A stretch of 64,000 bases of DNA from Brevundimonas sp. Lineage in GTDB: Bacteria > Pseudomonadota > Alphaproteobacteria > Caulobacterales > Caulobacteraceae. The notes below the pieces were generated by a model. It searched no databases, was not told the DNA's origin, and was given only the letters and a program-made list of their open reading frames with translations. The position numbers were made by a program, and so were the translations under genes. The stretch lies in NCBI GenBank assembly GCA_027531145.1, contig JAPZRF010000022.1:1-64000 (forward strand), written 5' to 3'. Shown one piece after another: positions 56,520 through 64,000 of this stretch (position 1 is the stretch's first letter; each line of letters starts with the position of its first letter).

Positions 56520-57607
56520 GTGCGCCCGACTCCCGCCTGCCCGAACTGATCTCTCTCGCCCGGGAGTCCTCGAGCGCGCGTCGGCGCACCGTGCTCCGTG
56601 AACTGACCAACAGCTTTTTCGGTGTTTCCGGTCTTGGAGAGGTCGAAACCGAAGCCTTTGGCGTCATACTCGCCGAGGTCGCCCGGGATATGGAGGCTGC
56701 GGTGCGCGCCGAGCTGGCGGAGCGGTTCGGGCCAGCCCTCCAAGCGCCGCGCGGCCTCGTGCGCACGCTGGCGGACGATTCGGAAGCGGCTGTCGCCACC
56801 GCCGTCCTGCGCGCCTCGCCGCTGCTGACCGACGAGGATCTGCTTCCCGTCGTGCTCAAGCACGGTCAGGACCATCTGCGCGCCGTCTCGGCCCGGCCGC
56901 AGGTGTCGGAGGCGGTCTCGGATGTCATCGTCGCCCGCGGCGATGACGAGACCCTCGGCACGCTGCTGCGCAATGACTGCGCAAACCTGTCGCGACGGGC
57001 GTCCGAGGCGGCGGTGGAGCGGGCCAAGCTGAACCCGGCCCTGCATGAGGTGACCGTCAATCGCGCAAGCCTGCCGCCGGACCTGCTTAACGAAATGTAC
57101 TTCGTGGTCGAAATCCGGCTGCGGCAGACCATTCTCGAGCAGAACGCGAGGATGGACCCGGCCCTGCTCGAGAGCGCCCTGCGTCACGGCCGGGTCCAGG
57201 TCGCCACCCGGGACGGGGTGCTGCCGGAAGACTACGCCGAGACCCTGGCCAAGATCGAGCAACTGCAGGCGGCCAATCGGCTGACGCCGTCAGTTCTGGC
57301 CGGCCTTATGCGGGGCAAGAGCAAGACCGCCTTCCTGATCGCCCTGGCGCGGCTGGCCGACGTGGATTTCCACACCGCCCGTCAAGTCGTCGAACGGCGT
57401 GAGCTGGACGCCCTGGCCGTGGTCTGCCGGGCCGCCGACCTCGATCGGGCCCTGTTCCTGACCTGTGCCCTCGTTCTGCTGAACGAGGATGGCGACGCCT
57501 TGGGCAAGGCCAGGAGCTACGCCGAGATGTACGCCGCGCTGGGCCGCGACACCGCACAGCGCACCATCCGCTTCTGGCACCTTCGCCGCGAGGCCGTTGC
57601 CGCCTGA
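56516..57607 (+). CDS. DUF2336 domain-containing protein
   Basis: 363 aa, all-helical HEAT-like repeats, no signal peptide. Blocks: PELISLARESSSARRRTVLR, VARDMEAAVRAELAERFGPA, LVRTLADDSEAAVATAVLRA and HLRAVSARPQVSEAVSDVIV fit DUF2336, an alphaproteobacterial family of unknown function. ATG overlaps the upstream secreted-protein stop (ATGA). Confidence 0.87.
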   Translation: MSAPDSRLPELISLARESSSARRRTVLRELTNSFFGVSGLGEVETEAFGVILAEVARDMEAAVRAELAERFGPALQAPRGLVRTLADDSEAAVATAVLRASPLLTDEDLLPVVLKHGQDHLRAVSARPQVSEAVSDVIVARGDDETLGTLLRNDCANLSRRASEAAVERAKLNPALHEVTVNRASLPPDLLNEMYFVVEIRLRQTILEQNARMDPALLESALRHGRVQVATRDGVLPEDYAETLAKIEQLQAANRLTPSVLAGLMRGKSKTAFLIALARLADVDFHTARQVVERRELDALAVVCRAADLDRALFLTCALVLLNEDGDALGKARSYAEMYAALGRDTAQRTIRFWHLRREAVAA

Positions 57608-57657
57608 GCGCCATGCCGGGCACCCTGACGTCGCGTCACGCTTCCGCCCCCAAAGAA

Positions 57658-57671
57658 TAGGCTCTAGCCTA
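57658..57671. promoter_or_regulatory. Dyad upstream of the acyl-CoA dehydrogenase gene
   Basis: TAGGCTCTAGCCTA is a perfect 6-bp dyad with a 2-nt centre, 28 nt before the ATG at 57700. It could be an operator for a TetR- or GntR-type fatty-acid regulator. The CTAGCC within also resembles part of a -10. Confidence 0.35.
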
Positions 57672-57699
57672 CGAGGCAGGTAGAACGCCGAGGCAGACC

Positions 57700-58884
57700 A
57701 TGAGCGACCTTGAAACCTTTCGCGCCGAGACTCGTGCCTGGCTGGAGGCCAACTGCCCGGCCGAGGTGCGCGGACCTATCGAGAGCGAGGCGGACGTCAT
57801 CTGGGGCGGCCGCAATGCCGTGTTCAGGACGCCGGCCCACCGCCATTGGCTTGAGCGCATGGCCGAGCGCGGCTGGACCGCGCCCGAGTGGCCCCGCGAG
57901 TACGGCGGCGGCGGCCTCAGCCGCGAGGAGGCGAAGGTGCTGGCGAAGGAGCTGCGCCGGATCCAGGCCCAGCCGCCGCTGCAGTCCTTCGGCGTTTGGA
58001 TGCTGGGCCCGGCCCTGCTGAAGTTCGGCACCGAGGAGCAGAAACAGACCTTTCTCCCGCCGATCGTGCGCGGCGAGATCCGCTGGTGCCAGGGCTATTC
58101 AGAGCCGGGTGCCGGCTCCGACCTCGCCGGTCTGCAGACCCGCGCCGAGGACCGGGGCGACCACTGGATCGTCAACGGCCAGAAGGTCTGGACCTCCTAC
58201 GCCGACAAGGCCGACTGGATCTTCTGCCTGGTACGGACCGACCCGGAGGCACCCAAGCATCTGGGCATCTCGTTCGTCCTGTTCGATATGGCCACGCCGG
58301 GCGTGACCACACGGCCGATCACCCTGATCTCCGGCAAGAGCCCGTTCTGCGAGACCTTCTTCGACAATGTCCGGGTCGAGAAGACGAACCTGGTCGGCGA
58401 GCTGAACCGCGGCTGGGATGTGGCGAAGTACCTGCTCGCTCACGAGCGTACCATGATCGGCGAGATCGGCGAGGCCATGGGCGGCCGGCCGGTCGGCCAG
58501 GTTGCGGCCAACTCGATTGGCGTCAGCGCCGACGGTCGTCTCGACGAGCCGATGCTGCGCAGCCGCATCGCCGAACTGGATATCGACGCGGCTGCTTTCC
58601 GGCTGGCGCTCGAGCGGGTCGGCGACCAGACCCGGGCCCGTCAGGCGCACCCAGCCATGGCCTCCATGCTCAAGTACTACGGCTCCGAGCTCAACAAGCG
58701 TCGTCACGAACTGCTTATGGCCGCCGGCGGATCGGATGCGCTGGAGTGGGAGAGCGAGCGCTCGCGCCACGGATCCGCCGCCCGAGATTGGCTACGCACC
58801 AAGGCCAACTCGATCGAGGGCGGGACCAGCGAAGTCCAGCTCAATATCATCGCCAAGCATATCCTTCAGCTTCCGGGGGCGTAG
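57700..58884 (+). CDS. Acyl-CoA dehydrogenase (first of a pair)
   Basis: 394-aa FAD enzyme introducing an alpha-beta double bond in acyl-CoA. Seen: RAETRAWLEANCPAEVRG, GWTAPEWPREYGGGGLSREE, WCQGYSEPGAGSDLAGLQTR, the FAD-binding IVNGQKVWTSYADKADWIFC, and the C-terminal KANSIEGGTSEVQLNIIAKH. It is followed after a REP-like pair by a second, shorter acyl-CoA dehydrogenase. Such alpha/beta pairs are known to form heterotetramers for bulky substrates such as steroid side chains; that use here is inference. Confidence 0.9.
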   Translation: MSDLETFRAETRAWLEANCPAEVRGPIESEADVIWGGRNAVFRTPAHRHWLERMAERGWTAPEWPREYGGGGLSREEAKVLAKELRRIQAQPPLQSFGVWMLGPALLKFGTEEQKQTFLPPIVRGEIRWCQGYSEPGAGSDLAGLQTRAEDRGDHWIVNGQKVWTSYADKADWIFCLVRTDPEAPKHLGISFVLFDMATPGVTTRPITLISGKSPFCETFFDNVRVEKTNLVGELNRGWDVAKYLLAHERTMIGEIGEAMGGRPVGQVAANSIGVSADGRLDEPMLRSRIAELDIDAAAFRLALERVGDQTRARQAHPAMASMLKYYGSELNKRRHELLMAAGGSDALEWESERSRHGSAARDWLRTKANSIEGGTSEVQLNIIAKHILQLPGA

Positions 58885-58894
58885 CGGGACCGCT

Positions 58895-59041
58895 CCCTTC
58901 CCCCTCGATGGGGGAAGGGTTGGGGATGGGGGTGCTCGCACGGTCATCACGGTGATGATCGCGAGGGGTGCCGTCCGAGCCCCGCCCGGAACCGCCAGCG
59001 CCCGCACCCCCACCCCGGCCCTCCCCCATCGAGGGGGAGGG
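58895..59041. repeat. REP-like inverted pair between the two acyl-CoA dehydrogenase genes
   Basis: Copy 1: CCCTTCCCCC-TCGAT-GGGGGAAGGG (58895-58919) followed by TTGGGGATGGGGGTG. Copy 2, inverted: CCCTCCCCC-ATCGA-GGGGGAGGG (59019-59041), preceded by CACCCCCACCCCGG (59006-59019), the complement of the copy 1 tail. The two face each other across about 80 nt, like a BIME. Confidence 0.8.
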
Positions 59042-59062
59042 TGCAGAGAGGACGATCATCCC

Positions 59063-60184
59063 ATGCCCCTGATCCTGACCGACGAACAGACCATGCTGAA
59101 GGAGGCCGCCGACGGCTTCCTCAACGAACGCGCCCCGATCAAGCACTTCCGCGAGCTGCGCGACCGCAAGGTCGCCGACGGCGTCTCGCGCGAGCTGTGG
59201 CGGGCCTTTGGCGAGATGGGCTTCGCCGGGGTGATCGTGCCGGAGGCGCACGGCGGCTCCGGGCTCGGCGCGGTGGAGGCCGGCGTCATCGCCGAGAGTC
59301 TCGGCCGCACCCTGACGCCGTCACCCTTCCTCGGCAGTTCGGTGCTGGCGGCCAGGGTGCTGCTGGAGGCGGGCTCGGAGGCGCAGCAGGCGGCATGGCT
59401 GCCGCAGCTGGCGGCGGGCGAGGCCATCCTTGCCCTGGCGCTGGAGGAGGGGGCGAAGCACGCCCCAGAACGCATCGAGACCCGGGCCGAGCGCGCCGGC
59501 AACGGCTTCCGGCTGAACGGCCGCAAGGGCTTTGTGCTCGACGGTCACATCGCCGACGCCCTGATCGTCGTCGCCAGCGCCGACGAGGGCCCGACCCTGT
59601 TCCTCGTCGATCCGAAGGCCGCCGGGGTGGAGATCGAGCGCACCGTCATGGTCGACGCTCACAATGCGGCGCGGGTGACCCTGACTGATGTCGAGGTCGA
59701 CGCCGATGCGGTGATCGGCCAGGTCGGCGGCGGCCGCGCACCGCTGGACGCCGCCCTTTCGCTGGGCCGGGCCTGCGCCGCCGCCATGCTGACCGGTGCC
59801 GGGAATCAGGCCTTCCAGATCACCCTCGACTACATCAAGGGCCGCAAGCAGTTCGGTCGTGCCATCGGCGAGTTCCAGGCGCTGCAGCACCGGTCGGCGC
59901 ACCTGTTTTCGGAGATCGAGATCGCGAGGGCGGCCACCCTGGGCGCGTTGCAGCGGCTGGACGCCGGCGCGGACAAGGCGGACCTGGCAGTGTCGGTCGC
60001 CAAGGCCAAGGCCGGCCGCGTGGCCGAGCTGGCGGTCCAGGAAGGCGTGCAGATGCACGGCGGCGTCGGCATGACCGACGAGTATGATATCGGCCTCTAC
60101 ATGAAGCGGGTGCGGGTGCTGAATGAGCTGCTCGGCGACGCCCATTTCCACGCCGAGGTCATCGCGCGGGCGGGCGGCTACTGA
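59063..60184 (+). CDS. Acyl-CoA dehydrogenase (second of a pair)
   Basis: 373 aa, start ATG at 59063 (MPLILTDEQTMLKEAADGFL). Seen: LWRAFGEMGFAGVIVPEAHG, LGRTLTPSPFLGSSVLAARV, GFRLNGRKGFVLDGHIADAL, the FAD-domain TLDYIKGRKQFGRAIGEFQA and LQHRSAHLFSEIEIARA, and QMHGGVGMTDEYDIGLYMKR. The first half is shorter and less conserved than in the partner, as in the beta subunits of heteromeric acyl-CoA dehydrogenases. The two genes are 178 nt apart, the gap taken up by repeats. Confidence 0.9.
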   Translation: MPLILTDEQTMLKEAADGFLNERAPIKHFRELRDRKVADGVSRELWRAFGEMGFAGVIVPEAHGGSGLGAVEAGVIAESLGRTLTPSPFLGSSVLAARVLLEAGSEAQQAAWLPQLAAGEAILALALEEGAKHAPERIETRAERAGNGFRLNGRKGFVLDGHIADALIVVASADEGPTLFLVDPKAAGVEIERTVMVDAHNAARVTLTDVEVDADAVIGQVGGGRAPLDAALSLGRACAAAMLTGAGNQAFQITLDYIKGRKQFGRAIGEFQALQHRSAHLFSEIEIARAATLGALQRLDAGADKADLAVSVAKAKAGRVAELAVQEGVQMHGGVGMTDEYDIGLYMKRVRVLNELLGDAHFHAEVIARAGGY

Positions 60185-60202
60185 GGACGGCCCGCGCGGG
60201 AC

Positions 60203-60763
60203 TCAGCGGAAGATGCAGGCGCGACCGGCGTAGAGGGCGGTGACCCGGGCGTCGTCACCGGTACCGCTGAGGAAGCCGTGGACGTCGCCCAGGCTGAACT
60301 CGGGGCCGACCGTATCCTCGCGCACCTCGACCGCCGGATCGGCGGTGCGGACCTCGGCGAGCGTCGAGCCGACGTGGATGTTGGACAGGGTGGAGAAGCC
60401 TTCCGGCGCGCCCTCGGACGCGTACCAGCCGACCAGCGCGCCGGTCTCGAACAGGAAATCGACGTTCGACCCCCAGTCGAGCACCACCAGGTCCGTGTCG
60501 GCGCAGCCGTCACGGGTCGGCTGGCGGCCGTGGAGCCCGGTGAGGACGCGGCTGACATCGGCCTCGGCCATGCCGAACGGGAGTTTCAGGGCGGTGCCAC
60601 CGTCGGGCTGCGCCGGCGTGAAGCCGTCGCCCTCGAGCACCGCCTCGGTCGGCGGGGCAGTTGGCGTCCCGGCCGGGGTCGGGGCGTCAGCGGGGGGCGT
60701 GGCCGGCTCCGAGCAGGCGACGACGACGAACAGGGCGGCGGCGGCGAAGGCGATCTGGCGCAT
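60203..60763 (-). CDS. Lipoprotein, unknown function
   Basis: 186 aa. Lipobox VVVAC after MRQIAFAAAALF, then a Pro/Thr/Ala linker and a compact domain with DGGTALKLPFGMAEADVSRV, RDGCADTDLVVLDWGSNVDF and VGSTLAEVRTADPAVEVRED. Two cysteines (GCADTD and GRACIF) may form a disulphide. No family recognised. Convergent with the acyl-CoA dehydrogenase; divergent from the gcv operon. Confidence 0.78.
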   Translation of the reverse strand: MRQIAFAAAALFVVVACSEPATPPADAPTPAGTPTAPPTEAVLEGDGFTPAQPDGGTALKLPFGMAEADVSRVLTGLHGRQPTRDGCADTDLVVLDWGSNVDFLFETGALVGWYASEGAPEGFSTLSNIHVGSTLAEVRTADPAVEVREDTVGPEFSLGDVHGFLSGTGDDARVTALYAGRACIFR

Positions 60764-60825
60764 GGTGACACGCTAACGCTGTTGTCCGACAGCGCCAAGA
60801 CAGCGCAGCCCTGCCGGTGCAGCTT

Positions 60826-60842
60826 GACTCCGCGTGGGAGTC
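60826..60842. promoter_or_regulatory. Inverted repeat with two GANTC (CcrM) sites at the gcv leader
   Basis: GACTCC-GCGTG-GGAGTC, a perfect 6-bp dyad whose arms each contain a GANTC site (GACTC 60826-60830, GAGTC 60838-60842). TTGACT (60824-60829) overlaps the first arm and may be a -35. GANTC is the CcrM methylation target in Caulobacterales. Confidence 0.4.
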
Positions 60843-60844
60843 GG

Positions 60845-61056
60845 ACGACAGCGGGAAAGCTCTCGCGGGAGAGATCGGCTCGTCGCGAATCCTCGGATCA
60901 GGCGGGTCGGAGCCGAAGGCGCAACCGCCCCGGAAACGCTCAGGCAAAAGGACCGCGAAGCGCACGGACGCTGGAAAGAGCCCGGCCGGGCTCGCCGACG
61001 GAGCAAGCCCCGGACCCTGTCCGGAGCGAAATCTCTCAGGCTCAGGGACAGCGGGG
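60845..61056 (+). promoter_or_regulatory. Tandem glycine riboswitch
   Basis: Two glycine aptamers in series upstream of gcvT. The first holds CGCGGGAGAG, GCCGAAGGCGCAACCGCC and CGCTCAGGCAAAAGGACCGC; the second follows at about 60961 with GCTGGAAAGAGCC, GCCGACGGAGCAAGCCCCG and TCTCTCAGGCTCAGGGACAG. The CGAAGG-GCAA and CUCAGGC-AAAGGAC cores are diagnostic of the class. Binding of glycine switches on the glycine-cleavage genes. The expression platform lies in the 45 nt before the gcvT ATG. Confidence 0.93.
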
Positions 61057-61101
61057 GCGAGGCGATCACCGCCTCAGCACGCCTCACAACCGGAGACACG
61101 C

Positions 61102-62217
61102 ATGTCCGACGCTGCCCTGAGGACCACGCCGCTGACCGCTGCGCACCGGGCGATGGGTGCGCGCATGGCGGCCTTCGCCGGCTACGACATGCCGATCCAG
61201 TATGAGGGCGTGCAGGCCGAGCATCGCTGGACGCGCGAGCACGCCGGCCTGTTCGACGTTTCGCACATGGGGCAGTGCAAGATCACGGGCGCGGACGCCA
61301 TCGCCCAGTTCGAACGCTTCGTGCCCGGCGACTATCAGGCGCTGAAGGCGGGCAAGCAGAAGTACTCCTTGCTGCTGAACGACCAGGGAGGGATCATCGA
61401 CGACCTGATGGCGGGCAAGCCCGATCACGATGGTCTGTTCGTGGTCGTGAACGCCGGTAACAAGGATGAGGACTTCGCCTTCTGGCAGGCCAAGCTGTCG
61501 GGCGACGCCAAGCTGACGGTGCTGGACGACCGGGCGCTTGTCGCCATTCAGGGTCCCGAGGCCGCCGAGGTCATGGTGGCGCATGAGCCGGTACTGGCCG
61601 AGTTCGGCTTTATGGAATCGGCCCGGCTGATGCTGTTCGGGGTGGACGCTTACGTCTCCCGCTCGGGCTATACCGGCGAGGACGGCTACGAAATCTCGAT
61701 CCCGGCCAAGGACGCCGAGCGAATTTGGAACACCCTGCTTGAGGACGCCCGGGTCAAGCCCGTGGGCCTCGGGGCCCGGGACTCGCTCCGCCTGGAAGCC
61801 GGCCTGCCCCTGCACGGCCACGACATCGACCCGAGCACCAGCCCGGTCGACGGTGCCTTGACGTTCGCCCTGTCGAAGAGCCGTAAGGACCGCGCCGATT
61901 TCGCCGGGGCCGACCGGGTGCTGCGCGAGCTGGCCGACGGGCCGTCGCGGGTGCGTGTCGGCCTGATCGTCAAGGAAGGTGCCCCGGCCCGCGAGGGGGC
62001 GGAGATCGCCGACGCCGACGGGACCGTGATCGGCCGCGTCACCTCGGGCGGGCCATCGCCGACGCTGGGGAAGAACATTGCGATGGGCTATGTGCCGCCC
62101 GCCTTCGCCGGTCTCGGCACCGCCCTGCGAGTGATCGTCCGCGGCAAGCCGGCTGCCGCCGAGGTGGTGCCCATGCCGTTCGTCGCCCAGCGCTACTCCC
62201 GCAAACCCAAGGCCTGA
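61102..62217 (+). CDS. gcvT: Aminomethyltransferase (glycine cleavage T protein)
   Basis: Transfers the aminomethyl one-carbon unit from lipoyl-GcvH to THF. 371 aa. Seen: LTAAHRAMGARMAAFAGYDM, HAGLFDVSHMGQCKITGADA, YSLLLNDQGGIIDDLMA, VSRSGYTGEDGYEIS, GLGARDSLRLEAGLPLHGHD and GHDIDPSTSPVDGALTFALS. First cistron after the glycine riboswitch; gcvH follows 12 nt later. Confidence 0.97.
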   Translation: MSDAALRTTPLTAAHRAMGARMAAFAGYDMPIQYEGVQAEHRWTREHAGLFDVSHMGQCKITGADAIAQFERFVPGDYQALKAGKQKYSLLLNDQGGIIDDLMAGKPDHDGLFVVVNAGNKDEDFAFWQAKLSGDAKLTVLDDRALVAIQGPEAAEVMVAHEPVLAEFGFMESARLMLFGVDAYVSRSGYTGEDGYEISIPAKDAERIWNTLLEDARVKPVGLGARDSLRLEAGLPLHGHDIDPSTSPVDGALTFALSKSRKDRADFAGADRVLRELADGPSRVRVGLIVKEGAPAREGAEIADADGTVIGRVTSGGPSPTLGKNIAMGYVPPAFAGLGTALRVIVRGKPAAAEVVPMPFVAQRYSRKPKA

Positions 62218-62229
62218 GAGGGGCACGCC

Positions 62230-62595
62230 ATGAAGTTCACCAAAGACCACGAATGGGTCCGTCTCGAAGGCGACGTCGCCATCGTCGGCATCACGAAGCA
62301 TGCGGCCGAGCAGCTTGGCGACGTGGTGTTCGTCGAGACCCCGGAAGTCGGCAAGACCGTCGAGGCCAAGGCCGGCTTTGCTGTGGTCGAGAGCGTCAAG
62401 GCGGCGTCGGACGTTTATGCACCGGTCGATGGCGAGGTGATCGAGGCCAATGACGCCCTCGCCACCGCCCCCGAGACCGTCAACGCCGACCCTGAAGGCG
62501 CCGGCTGGTTCGCCAAGATCCGGGTCAGCGACGCCTCGCAGCTCGACGCCCTGATGGATCGCGCCGCCTATGACCAGTACCTGACCACCCTCTGA
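62230..62595 (+). CDS. gcvH: Glycine cleavage system H protein
   Basis: 121-aa lipoyl carrier of the glycine-cleavage complex. Seen: [40 protein letters not shown], and the lipoylated lysine in [20 protein letters not shown], with [15 protein letters not shown] near the end. Lies between gcvT and gcvPA on the same strand. Confidence 0.98.
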   Translation: MKFTKDHEWVRLEGDVAIVGITKHAAEQLGDVVFVETPEVGKTVEAKAGFAVVESVKAASDVYAPVDGEVIEANDALATAPETVNADPEGAGWFAKIRVSDASQLDALMDRAAYDQYLTTL

Positions 62596-62620
62596 GCCCG
62601 GAAAGGCGCGAATCTCCCCC

Positions 62621-63964
62621 ATGCGCTACCTGCCCCTGACCCCCGACGACCGCGACGCCATGCTGGCGGCCATCGGCGTCGAGACAATCGATGACCTGTT
62701 CGTGGACGTGCCGGTCGCCGCGCGGTTGGACGGCCCGGTGGACCTGCCTCGCGTCGCCGGCGAGCTGGAGGTCGAGCGGCAGCTGCAGCGTCTGGCGGCG
62801 AAGAATGTGACTGCCGGGTCCGTGCCCTTCTTCTGCGGTGCCGGGGCCTATCGCCACCATGTGCCCGCGACGGTGGATCACATCATCCAGCGGTCGGAGT
62901 TCCTGACCAGCTACACGCCCTATCAGCCGGAGATCGCCCAGGGGACGCTGCAGTATCTCTACGAATTCCAGACCCAGGTCGCGAACCTGACCGGGATGGA
63001 GGTCGCCAATGCCAGCCTCTATGACGGCTCCACCGCCATGGCCGAGGGCGTGCTGATGGCCACGCGGGTGACGCGCCGGAACAAGGCGGTGATCTCGGGC
63101 GGGGTGCATCCGCACTATGTCGCGGCGACCGAGACCGTTGTGCACGCCGTCGGCGTCGAGACCGAGGTGTTGCCGGCCGCGATCGACGCCGAGGCGGACG
63201 TGATTGCCCGGATCGGACCGGACACGGCCTGCGTTGTGGTTCAGACGCCCAACGTCTTCGGCACGGCGACGGATGTGACCAAGATCGCCGAGGCGGCCCA
63301 TGCGGCCGGGGCCCTGCTGATCGTCGTCGTCACCGAGGCCGTGTCGATGGGCCTCTTGAAATCTCCGGGCGAGATGGGGGCCGACATCGTCGCCGCCGAG
63401 GGGCAGTCGATCGGCAACGCCCTGAACTATGGCGGGCCCTATGTCGGCCTGTTCGCCTGCAGGCAGAGCCTGATCCGCCAGATGCCCGGCCGTCTCTGCG
63501 GCGAGACGGTGGATGCCGACGGCGAGCGGGGCTTCGTCCTGACCCTGTCGACGCGGGAACAGCACATTCGCCGCGACAAGGCGACCTCCAACATCTGCAC
63601 CAACTCCGGCCTGTGCTGCCTGGCGTTCAGCGTCCACATGAGCCTGCTGGGCGAGACAGGGTTGAGAAAGCTGGCCCTGCTGAACCACGAAAAGGCGCTG
63701 GCGACACGGGATGCGCTGGCCGCCATTCCGGGCGTGGAGGTCCTGACCCCGCGCTTCTTCAACGAGTTCGCCGTGCGCCTGCCGGGGTCGGCGGCCGGGG
63801 TCGTGGAGCAGCTGGCGCAGAGCCAAGTGCTGGCCGGCGTGCCCTACAGCCGCCTGGCCCCTGAAGCCGGCATGGATGATGTCATGCTGGTGGCGGCGAC
63901 GGAGACCACGACGGACGACGACATCAAGGCGTTGGTGGGCGCGCTGACCGCGGTGCTGCCATGA
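62621..63964 (+). CDS. gcvPA: Glycine dehydrogenase (decarboxylating) subunit 1
   Basis: N-terminal subunit of the split P protein, a PLP-dependent glycine decarboxylase. 447 aa. Seen: [100 protein letters not shown] and [20 protein letters not shown]. The PLP lysine is in the second subunit, whose gene should follow beyond position 64000. A REP-like repeat begins just after the stop. Confidence 0.97.
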   Translation: MRYLPLTPDDRDAMLAAIGVETIDDLFVDVPVAARLDGPVDLPRVAGELEVERQLQRLAAKNVTAGSVPFFCGAGAYRHHVPATVDHIIQRSEFLTSYTPYQPEIAQGTLQYLYEFQTQVANLTGMEVANASLYDGSTAMAEGVLMATRVTRRNKAVISGGVHPHYVAATETVVHAVGVETEVLPAAIDAEADVIARIGPDTACVVVQTPNVFGTATDVTKIAEAAHAAGALLIVVVTEAVSMGLLKSPGEMGADIVAAEGQSIGNALNYGGPYVGLFACRQSLIRQMPGRLCGETVDADGERGFVLTLSTREQHIRRDKATSNICTNSGLCCLAFSVHMSLLGETGLRKLALLNHEKALATRDALAAIPGVEVLTPRFFNEFAVRLPGSAAGVVEQLAQSQVLAGVPYSRLAPEAGMDDVMLVAATETTTDDDIKALVGALTAVLP

Positions 63965-63983
63965 GGAGCGATGCGCCTCTTCT

Positions 63984-64000
63984 CCCTTCCCCCTCGATGG
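63984..64000. repeat. REP-like hairpin, first arm (cut by window end)
   Basis: CCCTTCCCCC-TCGAT-GG at the very end matches the left arm and loop of the repeat at 58895 exactly. The right arm lies outside the window. Confidence 0.75.

Overview
The window is a GC-rich, densely coded bacterial chromosome segment. Its gene content points to an alphaproteobacterium of the Caulobacterales, probably Brevundimonas or a close relative. The main clues are an HfaA/HfaB holdfast-anchor cluster, a zapA-zauP pair, the alphaproteobacterial ATP synthase zeta inhibitor, DUF2336 and DUF2164 proteins, the lptF-lptG-lptD-surA-pdxA-rsmA order, and G+C-rich REP-like hairpins typical of this group. This assignment is inference from gene content; no rRNA is present.

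Layout. 1-2.1 kb: glyS (cut by the window edge) and glyQ. 2.2-3.9 kb: a secreted YtcJ-type amidohydrolase. 4.2-7.3 kb: a curli-like/holdfast-anchor cluster with one four-repeat curlin-like protein, HfaA and two CsgG-family proteins, followed by tRNA-Gly(CCC). 7.4-13.0 kb: an aminotransferase and a two-gene accessory operon (TIR-TM-WD40 plus a membrane TrkA-N-like/RyR protein), inserted downstream of the envelope operon. 13.1-21.1 kb: lptF-lptG-lptD-surA-pdxA-rsmA on the minus strand. 21.3-27.4 kb: pepA, holC, two tandem I78-type inhibitor lipoproteins, DUF2164, an ABC-F ATPase, a Phd/VapC toxin-antitoxin pair and ndk.

27.4-42.7 kb holds most of the purine pathway in pieces on both strands: purN, purM, purT, purB, purC, purS, purQ and purL. 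Among them lie rnd, a GST, a fasciclin lipoprotein, the zeta inhibitor, a PEBP protein, an AspH-like hydroxylase, a degenerate acetyltransferase and membrane proteins. 43-50 kb: a YmdB-like phosphodiesterase, the 5-formyl-THF cyclo-ligase, an orphan methyltransferase, a structured RNA candidate where 6S RNA is expected by synteny, zapA-zauP, transketolase, adenosine deaminase, YcgN, and an antitoxin with a decayed toxin. 50.7-60.8 kb: a Uup-like ABC-F ATPase, a gene-poor stretch, a three-gene NMT1-type ABC importer, a secreted Pro/Ala-rich protein with a DUF2336 partner, two acyl-CoA dehydrogenases and a lipoprotein. 60.8-64 kb: a tandem glycine riboswitch leading the gcvT-gcvH-gcvPA glycine-cleavage operon.

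The strongest candidate for an undescribed system is the TIR-WD40/RyR pair. A TIR domain could make an ADP-ribose-type signal from NAD, its WD40 repeats look like a sensor under repeat homogenisation, and the partner is a membrane protein ending in a RyR domain, the fold named after the cADPR-responsive ryanodine receptor. Further points of interest are the doubled CsgG arrangement, a palindromic repeat inserted in frame in glyS, and several broken toxin or lipoprotein genes.
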